A stretch of 64,000 bases of DNA from Bicyclus anynana (GCF_947172395.1 NC_069091.1:4030001-4094000), one strand, 5' to 3'; counted from the stretch's first letter, positions 33,627 to 44,897 are shown. The notes: generated from the sequence alone by a model not told the origin. Numbers and translations are program-made.

Positions 33627-36600
33627 ATGAGTTATTCAAGCCTTGGCGATCGACGTCTCATGGGTTTCGATAAAACCTCAAAATTATCATTTATTAACAG
33701 TAAAATAATATTTTACTTCGGTCCATGGGTCATTGTCTCTCAACTTATCTACCTTTATGTCAATTACAGTGACCTCAATTTCGATATATTGGGGATAATT
33801 TTCTCGATATTTCCAGCTTCATTATTGTCTAATGTAAGTTACCTATTAACCCTGGAGTGGGCACGCTATGATCATTTTGCCGCCCTCACCAACAATACGT
33901 AAATGATTCCTTCTATATTCCTTTTTGACGGCCGCCGTGGCGCAGTTGCATGCGCAGTGGACTTACAAGACGGAAGTCCTGGGTTCGATCTCCAGCTGGA
34001 CCGATTGAGGTTTTCTTAATTGGTCCAGGTCTGGCTGCTAGGAGGCTTTGGCCGTGGCTAGTTACCACCCTACCGACAAAGACGTACCGCCAAGCGATTT
34101 AGCGTTCCGGTACGACGAATGGTGTGGATTTCATCCTCCTACTAACAAGTTAGCCCGATTCCATCTTAGATTGCATCAGCACCTACCATCAGGTGATATT
34201 GTAGTCGAGGGCTAACTTGTAAATAATAAAAAAAAAAATAATAATTTCTGTAGCAACTCATGCTGTAAAGATAAATACCATCAGTATGTGGGGGGCCGCT
34301 TGAGTAGGAGGTTGTTATCGCTTACCGGCAAATTGCTCACCGCGCACTCACTCACGTAGGTAAAAGGTGTTGTTTCTTTTATTGCAAAAACTTGCAGTTG
34401 AAGGCTGAATTTTAGATACAGGAGACAATTTTTAGTATCATCATCTGTCAAGTCGAGCAAAAAGGAGGCACGGCCGTACCATACTTTTCTCGAAGCAATT
34501 CAAGCCTTTTTCGACTTCTACGTATATCTTCGTTGTGGATGAAACTAAAAGCCTGAATATTGAGTGTCCAACGACCAAAACGTGAGTGAGTGCGCGGTAA
34601 GCAATTTGCCGGTAATTTGAAATACCAAAGATTTTTAACGTTGATATGGTCACTGATATTATAAGGTTAGCTAATTACGTAATAACTTAAGACAGACCAC
34701 TTAAGTGGAACATGGATCTCACAACTTTTTACTTTAGAAGAACTGAGTTCCGAGAATTGGTACTTTTTTTACAAGTTTTTTTTTAAGCAACAACTTTTTC
34801 AGGCGAATATCATTTCATGTAGATTGAAAAGCTATAAGCGACTTATCAAATCACTATTTACAGAAATTCATTTGTACACTGTATACAAAGATAATAAAAC
34901 CGAGTTTGTAAAACGTGTAAGTATTATGGAAATAATATAATTAGGTATTATAATGCGGAAAGATTAATTGTTTGTTACAAATAGGCTCCTAATGAATCTA
35001 CTAAAAATTCCATTTTGCCAATGGAAAACTGAAGCCGTGATAGCCCAGTGGACATGATCTCTACCTCCGATTTCGGAGGATGTGGGTTCGAATCCGGTCC
35101 ATGGCATGCACCTCCAACTTTTCAGTTGTGTGCATTTTAAGAAATTAAATATCACGTGTCTCAAACGGTGAAGGAAAACATCGTGAGGAAACCTGCATAG
35201 CTGAGAATTTTCTTAATTCTCTGCGTGTGTGAAGTTTGCCAATCCGCATTGGGCCAGCGTGGTGGACTACTGGCTTAACCCCTCATATGGGTTGATAACG
35301 ACGAATTGAAGACTACATTATCACAGAGTAACATGAACTGTATATTATCTCCGTATTTCCACGGAAATTTAAACTACACGGGTGAAACCTCGGAAAGTCT
35401 GCCAGACTACCTACTCTAAAGAAACAAATCGTGATTGAGTGACTTTGTCTCGATCCTTCTAAACAACAAGAATCTAGGACCTATAAACAATTGAACAACA
35501 ATCAATAAAACCAGTTTGCTTATTTCAAAAGTACTTGTATCTTTGTACCTAAGCTGTCATTCGCACGAGAGCTTTTTTAACGGACGTTGAAAAAGCTTTC
35601 AAATATACTATGAAGTTAAATGAAGGTCTATTTCCAACGCCCAAAATTGAAAATGTAACACTGCTCGAAAAAAAACGTGTTTTAAAAACGCTTTCGTATG
35701 CACATACGAGTATAAGTACTTGGGAATGCATTTGTTGTTTTTGCAGGAAAACATTTTGAACAATGCATAATATCATTTAAATTTTCAGATACTTCTAAAA
35801 TCTGAACGCTACACTCGCTGGACAACCTACTATTTAGCATTTTTCTTCATCATCAGCTGGATAGGATGGATATCCATAACAGCAGTGAACAATTACAACA
35901 ACAAAGAGCTTGTGGCCAACCGCACTGCGAGACTTCAGACTTGCGTTTTCTTATGGTTACCCCTAGACTATAGTTACGATTTTCGTAATTGGTGCGTCAT
36001 TCATGCCATCAATATTCATATAGTCTGGTGTGCCGTTACCTTAATGGCTACGTTTCAATCTCTTAGTAACATTTTTATTTTCAATATCATCGGACATATT
36101 CAGATTTTAAAAAATATGATGAGAACAGATTTCAATGAGGATTTGAGTGACGAGGAAGTCCATAAACGGCTTGTAAAAATTATTAAGTATTACTCTTTCA
36201 TAACGCGGTAAGTTAGTGCACAGCATTTTATTTTTAGTTTTTACTAGTAGACCACCCCACAGTTTCATCTGTGTAGTTCTCGTTCTAATGAGAATACAGG
36301 AATAATATATAATCTACGTTATTCTGAGGTTTTAGCGTGAAAGGCGTCATTATCATTAACACGACGTGATAGATCGTTAAAAACATTTTATAATTATTTT
36401 TAACTAGCTGACGCCACGTGGTATCACCCGCGTGTTTCCCGTTCCCGTGAGATTACGAAGATAAAATATAGCCTATAGTCTTCCTCGATAAATGGGCTAT
36501 CTAACACTGAAAAAAAAATCTAATCTGGCCAGTAGTTCCTGAGATTAGCGGGTCCAAACAAACAAGCAAACTTTTCAGCTTTATAATATTAGTGTAGATT

Positions 36601-38659
36601 AAATAATTATCACCCTAAGCCTGCCAACCACATTTGGGGCACCGTGGTGGATCTACCCCTCATATCTCCTTTCCTAAAAAGAAGGTAATGATAATCATCA
36701 CTAAATAGTAAACAAATACGCTTTCTCTGTTCCTATGTATGCTTAAATCTTTAAAACTACGCAACAGATTTTGATTCGGTTTTTCTTAATAGATAAAGTG
36801 ATTGAAGAGGATGGTTTATTTGTATAATAATATCCATGGTAGCCGCGGGATTTGTGGAAAGCTAACATCGCTAACATTCGCAACCGGAAGTCGCGGGCTG
36901 GTTGCTTATAATTGCATGGTGTGAAATACTTTTATCAAATATTGATAGCCTGGATATAATAGATTCTCTAAAGTATGAAATAGGGAAATTAAAATCGATA
37001 TATTTATATTTCAGCGTATTTAAAGAAGTTCAAAACGCGTTTGGGTTTAATGTGATGGCAAATTACGCACAAAATCTTTTCGGAAACAGTATTGTCTTAT
37101 ATCAACTTATGTACGGGGTAATAAGTTATTATTGTACTATAATGATATAAGGGCTTTTTTGTGTCAAAGCTCATGGTATAGTTTTTCAAATTGACAATAT
37201 TACAGGGCAGAGAAAATAAGATGTTATATACCACAATGATTATGGCTTACACCGGTGGACCAATTTTGATGTCATTTGTGCTCGAGGAAGTCAAAAAAGA
37301 GGTAAAATGAAAATTTAAATAGGGCGATATTGCATTGCAGTTCTTGTATTGAAATTTCCGAAACTAGTTTATGCAAACTTAGTTGCGGTTTCTAGAGGTT
37401 TCTAGAGGAAACTAAATAGATGAAGGATATCCTGAAATAGCTCTAAATCAACTTATTTTTTTCTGATTTTAATAATTATTTTTCTTTGCTAACAATAACT
37501 TTGAACAATATGTAAACCTCAGAATACAGAAAAATTTCTGTATTATGAGATGTAAACACAGATAAATGGAAAAACAGCCCCTGTATATATGGGAATGACA
37601 GATCTTGATCACTTGAGTCGATACCAAATGTCATTCCTATACATTTTTCCAGTTTTCGAATCGTTTGCGATCATAGAAAGAGAGTCGACGTACCACTTGA
37701 ATACAGGGGCAGTTTTCTTTTATTATATTCATCATTTCAGGCTGAAGATCTACCAGAAGTTGTATACAGTATGCCATGGGAAAAGATGTCGGTGCAAAAT
37801 CAGAAAACGGTACTACTAATTTTACAACGCGTGCAGAGTGTCTTCGAATTTGTGGCACTTGGTATATTGACTGCCGGAGTTAAGCCTATGGTCTCGGTTG
37901 GTATCATACTATACTATTCTATAGGTTCTAAACATTATTTTGAGAATATACTTTGAGATATATTATATTTTGAAAAAAATATTTGAGATATTTTCAACTT
38001 TTATGCACCTCCAACTTTTCAGTTGCGTGCATTTTAAGAAAAACGGTGAAAGAAAAATATCATAAGGAAACCTACTTATCAGAAAATTTTCTCAATTCTC
38101 TGCGTGTGTAAAGTCTGCTAATTCGCATTGGGCCTCCGTGGTGGACTATTGGCCTAACCCCTGTCATTGTGAGGAGACTCGAGCTCAGCTGTGAGCCGAG
38201 TATGGGTTGATAATGATGAATGATTCATGATATTTTCATCAGAAACATCCAACTTTTAAATAAATGCTAAAATGCTTTTAAATAATGATTTAAAAATATT
38301 TTTTTATAACATCCAATATCTTGATGTAAATAAAAATTTTTTTTAGTTCAATTTTCATAAAATTATCTGCCTATTTATAATGACGTATTTTAATGGGCAG
38401 ATATATTTTAATTTACCTACTTGCATCTCCATGCTCTGTAACTTTCTCTGGGTCCTTTACTGCCCTCCTGAAAATCTCAATAGCAACCAAACCACATGTG
38501 GTCCTGTATTATATGCCTTGTTCAAGTAATTAGTCTGTGTAGTAACGTTATTATGTGTAAAACAATAATCAATTAATAAACGTATTCATGTTTCAGATAT
38601 TGAAAACCACATTTTCATATTACGTAATGCTGGAAAACACAATGTCTGTGAAATCATAA
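33627..38659 (+). CDS. Insect odorant receptor (7tm_6 family), seven exons
   Basis: An odorant receptor: a seven-helix protein with intracellular N-terminus that forms a ligand-gated cation channel with Orco in olfactory neurons. Exons: 33627-33833, 34803-34916, 35789-36207, 37015-37117, 37206-37301, 37741-37896 and 38597-38659 (TAA). All joins are in phase (split codon only at exon 3/4); every intron is GT...AG. Total is about 385 residues, normal for the family (about 380-430). Helices are seen near residues 29-48 (IIFYFGPWVIVSQLIYLYV), 119-140, 177-205, 255-278, and in exons 5 and 6. The C-terminal signature PWEKM, FEFVALGILTAG and the exon 7 ILKTTFSYYVML is the family's most conserved part. 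Exon 6 uses a weak donor (CG|GTTGGT). The start is the first ATG in frame, but the frame is open back to an acceptor at 33580, so a further 5' exon is possible. The ligand is unknown. Confidence 0.85.
33927..34240 (+). mobile_element. SINE family 2 in intron 1 of the odorant receptor
   Basis: Full head-to-tail copy (GTGGCGCAGTTGCATGCGCA, GGTTCGATCTCCAGC, then the body). It lies in the same orientation as the gene. The body has a short deletion near 34113 relative to other copies (the GTCGTGTAGAAACCGAAAGG segment). Confidence 0.85.
34322..34615. mobile_element. 294-bp MITE in intron 1 of the odorant receptor
   Basis: Terminal inverted repeats of 36 bp at 34322-34357 (TTACCGGCAAATTGCTCACC...) and 34580-34615 match at 35 of 36 positions. 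No transposase is encoded and no clear target duplication is seen. It is the only copy in the window. Confidence 0.8.
35033..35306 (+). mobile_element. SINE family 1 in intron 2 of the odorant receptor
   Basis: Full head (GAAGCCGTGATAGCCCAGTG, GGTTCGAATCCGG), body and the tail GGGTTGATAACGACG. A 30-bp part of the CTCATTCTGAGAGGAGACTC region is missing near 35282. Same orientation as the gene. Confidence 0.85.
36403..36598 (+). mobile_element. Helitron-like element (family E) in intron 3 of the odorant receptor
   Basis: Begins CTAGCTGACGCCACGTGG and ends TTTATAATATTAGTGTAGAT, with AGTAGTTCCTGAGATTAGCG in between. A related, shorter piece precedes it at about 36245-36330 (GTAGTTCTCGTTCTAATGAG). 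Confidence 0.55.
38004..38221 (+). mobile_element. SINE family 1 fragment in intron 6 of the odorant receptor
   Basis: Starts inside the body at GCACCTCCAACTTTTCAGTT and runs to the tail GGGTTGATAATGATG. The tRNA-like head is missing. Confidence 0.8.
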
Positions 38660-38929
38660 AATTTATCACACTTTTACTTATATTAAAACACAATATTTTA
38701 ATACTTGTTTTCACGATCAATCATGCACCGATATTAAAAAATGTAAAATATTTCTTAGAATACAATCAATCGAACTACGCTCGGAATGTCTCGGTGTAAA
38801 CGAATCAATGTGCCTAGTGGAACAGTTGTGCAGTAGTAGCCACTAGATGGCGCTGTTTCAATTCCTTAGAAATTCGCGTTTACGTTAACGCGATAGTAAC
38901 AGTATCAAGCTGCCACTAGGCCCTCTGAA

Positions 38930-39200
38930 AAGATCCGCAGAAGAACCACTGTCACCGACATAGCTCAACGAACCGCGAAGCTAAAGTGGCAATCGACAGA
39001 GCATATTATGAAGAACCGATAGAATTTGGTGCACCTAAACGTGGAATAGCAACGTGGAATATCAACCTTGCACCGGAAAGCACAGTGTCGACCCACCACT
39101 AGGTGAACCGATGACATCAAGTGGGTAAAAGGATGCATGCGGCTCAAGTCCTTGGATGTTTGAAAGGCCTTAAGACCCCATAGACCATTGGTTGATAATA
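38930..39200 (+). pseudogene. Old RTE-like LINE 3' remnant
   Basis: Weak match to the RTE fragments: GATCCGCAGAAGAACCACTG, GACATAGCTCAACGAACCGC, then GACATCAAGTGGGTAAAAGG and a final GGTTGATAATAATTATG. Many changes; no open frame. Confidence 0.55.
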
Positions 39201-39215
39201 ATTATGTATGAGTAT

Positions 39216-39414
39216 ACAGGGTCACTGGAAACGTATAGCGATTCCTTTAAGGGGTGATAGTAGAGATCATTAGCTATCAAATTGAACTAGGTTATATGGG
39301 GCAAAAATGTACCAATTTCTAAAAAAGAGGCTTTTCTCTTTTTTTTTAAGAAATGTGGGTTACTCTACTTTAAAGTGGATTATAGAGTTCGCTATACGTT
39401 TCCAGTGACCCTGT
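39216..39414. mobile_element. MITE with perfect 26-bp terminal inverted repeats, mariner-like
   Basis: Ends 39216-39241 (ACAGGGTCACTGGAAACGTA...) and 39389-39414 are exact reverse complements. The CAGGG start next to TA on the left is typical of Tc1/mariner-type elements; the right flank reads TT, so the TA duplication would have one change. 199 bp, non-coding. Confidence 0.75.
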
Positions 39415-39925
39415 TTATGTGCTGCATGTATGTATGTATACCTGCTCTGCTCTGTAAATGAGTTGATGAGTAATAGAGACGAATGGAGAAGATTGTAATT
39501 TTTTTGTTGTATTACCTAATTTGAAAAACATTAGGAAAAGAAATAAAATAATTTGTTTTTGAATTTTTTTTTAAATACAAATTATTTTCTAGTATGAAAA
39601 TAATATTACAAACATTTGCAGAAATCTGTCAACAGATGGCGCTGTATGATTTTATATCACGCTTCATAAGTTCTTAACGAATAAGTTATATATCGGAGTC
39701 CATTACCATACAAAGGCATATATAATCTTAAGAATAATTACCGTTATACCAATTATTGACACAGGTACCCTTTCGGTATCTGCAAGTTGCTACCTACTAT
39801 ATTCAAATAAATAAACCTAAACGCACGTAGTTACTAACTTACTAGTCTCCGCTCCCGTAGGAATATGGGAATAAATCTATACTTTTCATAAAACTGTAAC
39901 AGGTTGATATATGTTATTTGTACAT
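39415..39925. other. No recognised feature
   Basis: AT-rich. Nothing beyond short shared words (AGATGGCGCTGT near 39633, also near 38843). Confidence 0.45.
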
Positions 39926-40221
39926 TTTTTTATTCTTCACAAGTTAGTTTTTGACTACAATCTCACCTGATGGTAAGTGATAATGTAATCTAACATGGAT
40001 GCGGGTTAACTTTTTAGAAAATCCGCACCCCTTTCGGTTTATACACGACGTCATACCGGAACGCTAAATAGCTTGACGGTACGTCTTTGTCAGTAGGGTG
40101 GTAACTAGCCACGGCCGAAGCCTCCCACCAGCCAGACCTCGACCAATTAAGAAAACCTCAATCGGCCAATCCTCCGTCTTGTATATCCACCGCGTATACC
40201 ACTGCGCTACGAAGGCCGTCT
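39926..40221 (-). mobile_element. SINE family 2, full but diverged copy
   Basis: Minus-strand copy with tail, body and head (CACTGCGCTACGAAGGCCGTC on the plus strand end). About 15 bp around the B-box are missing near 40164 relative to the copy at 9080. Confidence 0.8.
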
Positions 40222-40292
40222 AAAATACAACAACATCCTACTAATAATATGACCTAAGTACAAACGAAAATGTTTGTATGGATATTTGTTTC

Positions 40293-40401
40293 TGTAATGT
40301 ACGTCAATGAAACACAGCGGTCGGATGCTAACTGATTTATTTACTCACCCTCACTTAGTAATAACCAAAGAATATAGTATGCCAGACATTACAACACTAC
40401 A
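40293..40401 (-). repeat. 3' LTR of the Ty3/gypsy element
   Basis: 109 bp, beginning TG and ending CA, identical base for base to 44898-45006. It is the downstream LTR because the gag-pol ORF reads toward it. Confidence 0.93.
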
Positions 40402-40413
40402 CATCTCTTTCCT
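40402..40413 (-). other. Polypurine tract of the Ty3/gypsy element
   Basis: Minus-strand AGGAAAGAGATG directly abuts the 3' LTR, where the plus-strand primer of LTR retrotransposons is expected. Confidence 0.7.
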
Positions 40414-40690
40414 ATGAAAAGTCTTACATTATTATTATTATTTTTTTTTACAATACAAGATAACTTTTAATTACTTTTACTTTTACTATTAGTATCTTCC
40501 TTTCCCTTACCAAAAAAAAAATCTAAATATCTATATTAGCCCTTAAATTATTTATAAACATTTGACTTGTCTAATAGTACAATAGATTTTTTTTTTTTAC
40601 ATTATTTTCAGAACTTTATATCCATTACCATTTTTTTTTTTTTTTTTTTTTAAATTTCAAACCTGTCCCAATTGAAAGGTCCCTTAATGC

Positions 40691-43600
40691 CTACAATTTA
40701 TTTATGATTTTTTTTTTACGAAGTCGGCAGGTCCGCTTCGGCCTTCCTACCGTATCCTCGGATGCTTCTGGAATCAAATCTACTCCTTTAGGCGATCTTG
40801 GCGATGACGTAGGTGCCGATGCTGGTTGAGGTTGTGACTGCATCGGGAGCGATTGCTCGACGCCTTCGGGTGATTCCTCTATTTCCATTTCTCTCTCGGG
40901 AGAACCATTATCTTCTGGTTTTTCATTATTTTTTCGGGGTTTTGTGTTAACGTATTGATCCGATATGCTTATTTCTGCAGGTGGTTCTGATCTACCTCCC
41001 ATATCCCACGAGAAACGACTACTTCTTTGTGGTAAAATTTGATCTGTGTGTCGGCGACAAATATTTCCTTTATTTAGTAAAATTTTAAATGATACTGGTC
41101 CCGTTTTTTCTATTATATCTCCTTCAATCCATTTATTGTCTTTCGCAGAATAGTTACGTGTTAATATTTTATCCCCAATCTCGAACTTTCGAACGATTCC
41201 CCCAGAGTTCTCTATTTGTTTATTTTGGGCTTCTGCTACAATATTAGACGTATCCGGTCGCATAGCATCTAGTCTATTCCGAAGCCGTCTCCCTATTAAT
41301 GCAACTGCCGGTTCTATTCCCGTCGTTATGTGTGGGCAATTCCTATACTGCATCAAAAATCTACATAAACTAGCATGTATGTCTGCACCTTCTAGAATTG
41401 CTTTTTTAATCGTCTTCTTCACCGTTTTAATTGCATTCTCCCCAGCTCCATTTCCTTGAGGTCTATATGGTGAAGACGTGACATGTCGGATCATGTTTTT
41501 ATTGCAAAATTCTCTGAATTCTGCGCTTTGGAAAGGGGGTCCGTTGTCTGTTACCAATTGCTCAATTAATCCAAATTTAGAAAATAAACTTCGGAAAAAC
41601 TTGATAGTATGGTATGCGGAAATGCTACGTATTTGTTCCGCCTCTATCCATTTACTGTGCGCGTCGACTGCAACAATATAGTATTTGCCCTGTATTTGAG
41701 CGAAATCTGCATGGAGTCGCTTCCAAGGTCCTGAAGGAAACTCCCAAGGATGCAGAGTGGTTTTCGGAGGGGCGTCCCTTACATTGAGACATGCTTCACA
41801 CTTCTGCCCGATACACTCTATATCCTTATCTATAGACGGCCAATACACATAATTTCTAGCAATGGATTTCATTTTTACTATTCCTAAATGTCCTGAGTGT
41901 ATTTCAAATAACACTCTTTCCTGTAATTTTTGTGGGATTACTAATCGATATTTGTACAAAATACAACCATGATCAATGTAAAGTTCTGCGCGCCTCACGT
42001 AGAACGCTCGTTCATCTTCTTTACATTTTTCTGGCCATCCAAACATTATATATCCATATATTCGGCTCAATAAATTATCCTTCTTTATTTCAATTGCGAT
42101 GTCTTTATAACTCACCGGTAACGTTTCATCTATGTAGAATAAGTAATGTTTCTCTTCTATGTGTTGCTCGCGGTCGTTACTAACAAGCGGTAAGCGCGAC
42201 AACGCATCTGCATTTCCGTTGGATTTTGATTTTACGTAATTAATCTCAAAATCATACGCTGCTAATTTAGCCGCCCATCTTTGCAGCCGACTCGCTGCCG
42301 TTTGTGGAATTCCCCCTTTTGGCCCAAAAATATACACTAGTGGTTGGTGGTCTGTTTTCAAAATAAATCTTCTTCCGAATAGATATTGATGATGTTTTTG
42401 TATGCCATACATTATCGCCAGTGCCTCCTTATCTAATTGGCTATAATTCTTTTCCGCGTCTCCAAGAGTTCTTGAAGCACAGCTGATAGGGCGTTCAGTG
42501 CCATCGGGAAAAGCATGTGCCAGAACTGCCCCAATGCCGTAAGCACTACTGTCCACTGACAAAACTAACGGTAATGCTTGGTCATAATAACATAATACTC
42601 TGTCACTAGCTAAAATATTTTTTATATTTTTAAATGCATTTTCGCAACTTAAATCCCACTTCCATTCTTGATTTTTTTTTAATAAGGCATACAACGGGTG
42701 TAACAAAGAGCTTAAATTAGGAACAAACTTTCCATAATAATTTATTAGGCCTAAAAACGCTTTCAATTGAGTCACGTTTGTCGGGGTTGGAGCTTTCACA
42801 ATAGCCTCCACTTTTGACATGTCCGGATGTAAACCATCTTTATCAATAATAAAGCCTAGGTACGATACACTTTTTTGTAAAAAACTACATTTGTTTATTT
42901 TTACAGTTAACCCCATTGCCGCCAATCTTTCGATTACAGCCCGCAGATTATGTTTATGTGTTTCTCGGTCTTTTCCAGTTACACATATATCATCTAGGAA
43001 TACTACCGTATTAGATAGACCTCTAAGAGTTTCTTCCATTATTTTCTGAAACTTCTCCGGTACACAACTCAAACCGTAGGGGGTCCGTTTAAATGCGTAG
43101 GTACCTATGTGCGAAGAAATTGCCGTACACGCTTGCGAATCCGGGTGGAGAGGTACTTGCATATACGCGGTCGTGAGGTCAATTTTTGAATATTCTTGCC
43201 CCCCGCTCAAAGCCGCAAATAAATCCTCTATACGCGGTAGAGGATAATGATCCCGTTTTAATTTAGGATTAATAGTTGATTTATAATCCCCACACAATCT
43301 AATATCTCCAGTCGATTTAATCACCGGGACGATCGGTGTACCATAATCTGAATGTTCGACCGGATAAATCGATCCTTCTTTTTCTAGGCGATGAATTTCT
43401 CTCTCCACTGCGGATCGCAACGCCAATGGTACCGGCCGCGCGCGTAAGAAAATAGGGTCATTATCTGTGAGCTGTAAGCGAATTTGTTTCTTACATTCAC
43501 CCAATTTATCCGTAAATACAGAAGGATATTCTCTTTTTAACTCCTCAACGAACCGGTCGCGGTATTCATGGTCACTAATCTCTTTTGAGATATTATTAAT

Positions 43601-44836
43601 AAAAAGTTCATTAATATTAAATTTCTGAATCCAACTTCTACCTAATAGCGGACGACTTCCGTTCTTTATAATGTATAATTTTAAGTTACTTTGGTAATTA
43701 TCATCAATACATGCGTCTACTAAAATATAACCGACCGGTTCGATTCGTGAGCCCGAGTATGAACATAGTTTAATTCCGTCTTTATGAATTAAATAGTTTA
43801 AAAACATTTTATTGTAACATTTTTCACTTATAGCCGAAATTTTGCTACCGGTATCTAATTCACATTTCAATGTTACATTGCCTATTTTTACGTCTACAAA
43901 ATACGGTCTGTCACCGCTCGAAACCGCCCTTATGTTATAAATTTCACTTTCAGAATCATCACTTAAAAAATTATGGCGCTTAGCACTTGATTTATTCCCA
44001 GATTTACACATGACCTTTAGGTGGCCTTTTATATTACATAGGTCACAGTTATATTGCTTAAATCGACACTTATCTGCTTGATGTCCCTTGCCACACCTCC
44101 AGCAGTGCGCCGAGGAGAAGGTAGGCCGTCCGCGGCCCGCGCCCCGTAGTGCGTGGACACTTTCCCGGCCCGCTTCGCCGCTCGCGCCGCCCGCGCCGCT
44201 CGTGCCGGGCGCGCCGCTCGTGCCGGGCGCGCCGGGCGCACCGGCTCCACCGCCGACGCCGCTCGCGCCTGCGTTACCGCCGAAGACTCCAGAATAAGCA
44301 CCGCCCATACTGTTGCGGCCGCTGACTCTGTCTACATGCTTCTCCGCGGCTTCTAAACCGAGAGCTAGCTCCACCGCCTTCTTATATGTTAAATTCTTCT
44401 CCATTAATAATCTGGCTTTAATCTCCGAATTTCGCAACCCAGTTAAAAACTGCTCACATAGGTTTTCTTCAAGATTTTGCCCAAAATTACATTCGGTCGC
44501 CAAATGTTTCAAATTTTGTAAAAATTCGAGTATGGACTCTCCAACATTTTGTTTTTGTTGTCGAAATATTTCTCGCTCCACGTAAATTGAACGTTGAGGT
44601 TCCAGATGATTCTTTACTATTTTCACCAATTCGTCGAACGTCTTTTCCTCCGGTTTAGTCGGCGCGCACAAATCACACATTAAATTGTATGTACGATCAC
44701 CCACTAACGTAATCAACGTGGCTACTTTGTGTGTACTTTGAATGTCATTAAGAAATATAAACTGTTCCACTCGACGAACATACAATGACCACTTCCCGGA
44801 ATAAAGATCAAACGGTTCAATTTTACCGTAAGGCAT
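40691..44836 (-). CDS. Gag-Pol polyprotein of the Ty3/gypsy retrotransposon
   Basis: 1381 residues in one frame with no stop. Order: Gag capsid-like region (about 1-165); a Gly/Ala/Pro-rich linker (177-223) encoded by a very GC-rich stretch; two zinc knuckles at 245-277 (C-x2-C-x3-H-x4-C, one residue shorter than usual, and C-x2-C-x4-H-x4-C); aspartic protease with DTG at about 328; reverse transcriptase with FLDD at 613-616; RNase H with its first Asp at about 762 and TDHQPL; integrase with an H/C zinc site (about 980-1016) and D1044, D1097, E1133. All catalytic residues are present. Gag and Pol are fused without a frameshift site, so their ratio must be set in another way. The C-terminal tail is Pro/Glu-rich and no chromodomain was recognised. 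Start is the first ATG, 61 bp inside the 5' LTR. Confidence 0.93.
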   Translation of the reverse strand: MPYGKIEPFDLYSGKWSLYVRRVEQFIFLNDIQSTHKVATLITLVGDRTYNLMCDLCAPTKPEEKTFDELVKIVKNHLEPQRSIYVEREIFRQQKQNVGESILEFLQNLKHLATECNFGQNLEENLCEQFLTGLRNSEIKARLLMEKNLTYKKAVELALGLEAAEKHVDRVSGRNSMGGAYSGVFGGNAGASGVGGGAGAPGAPGTSGAPGTSGAGGASGEAGRESVHALRGAGRGRPTFSSAHCWRCGKGHQADKCRFKQYNCDLCNIKGHLKVMCKSGNKSSAKRHNFLSDDSESEIYNIRAVSSGDRPYFVDVKIGNVTLKCELDTGSKISAISEKCYNKMFLNYLIHKDGIKLCSYSGSRIEPVGYILVDACIDDNYQSNLKLYIIKNGSRPLLGRSWIQKFNINELFINNISKEISDHEYRDRFVEELKREYPSVFTDKLGECKKQIRLQLTDNDPIFLRARPVPLALRSAVEREIHRLEKEGSIYPVEHSDYGTPIVPVIKSTGDIRLCGDYKSTINPKLKRDHYPLPRIEDLFAALSGGQEYSKIDLTTAYMQVPLHPDSQACTAISSHIGTYAFKRTPYGLSCVPEKFQKIMEETLRGLSNTVVFLDDICVTGKDRETHKHNLRAVIERLAAMGLTVKINKCSFLQKSVSYLGFIIDKDGLHPDMSKVEAIVKAPTPTNVTQLKAFLGLINYYGKFVPNLSSLLHPLYALLKKNQEWKWDLSCENAFKNIKNILASDRVLCYYDQALPLVLSVDSSAYGIGAVLAHAFPDGTERPISCASRTLGDAEKNYSQLDKEALAIMYGIQKHHQYLFGRRFILKTDHQPLVYIFGPKGGIPQTAASRLQRWAAKLAAYDFEINYVKSKSNGNADALSRLPLVSNDREQHIEEKHYLFYIDETLPVSYKDIAIEIKKDNLLSRIYGYIMFGWPEKCKEDERAFYVRRAELYIDHGCILYKYRLVIPQKLQERVLFEIHSGHLGIVKMKSIARNYVYWPSIDKDIECIGQKCEACLNVRDAPPKTTLHPWEFPSGPWKRLHADFAQIQGKYYIVAVDAHSKWIEAEQIRSISAYHTIKFFRSLFSKFGLIEQLVTDNGPPFQSAEFREFCNKNMIRHVTSSPYRPQGNGAGENAIKTVKKTIKKAILEGADIHASLCRFLMQYRNCPHITTGIEPAVALIGRRLRNRLDAMRPDTSNIVAEAQNKQIENSGGIVRKFEIGDKILTRNYSAKDNKWIEGDIIEKTGPVSFKILLNKGNICRRHTDQILPQRSSRFSWDMGGRSEPPAEISISDQYVNTKPRKNNEKPEDNGSPEREMEIEESPEGVEQSLPMQSQPQPASAPTSSPRSPKGVDLIPEASEDTVGRPKRTCRLRKKKIINKL

Positions 44837-44897
44837 TTTAATTAAGAACTTTAAGCACGCGTGATCTAAATAATTAAAAATCCCGACTCGACGACAG

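Noticed and set aside
36902..37150. 82-codon separate gene
   Set aside because: Only 37015-37117 is coding; it is exon 4 of the odorant receptor with intron on both sides.
44029..44356. Overlapping frames on both strands rich in Ala, Arg and Pro
   Set aside because: They are shadows of the GC-rich Gag linker of the Ty3 element.
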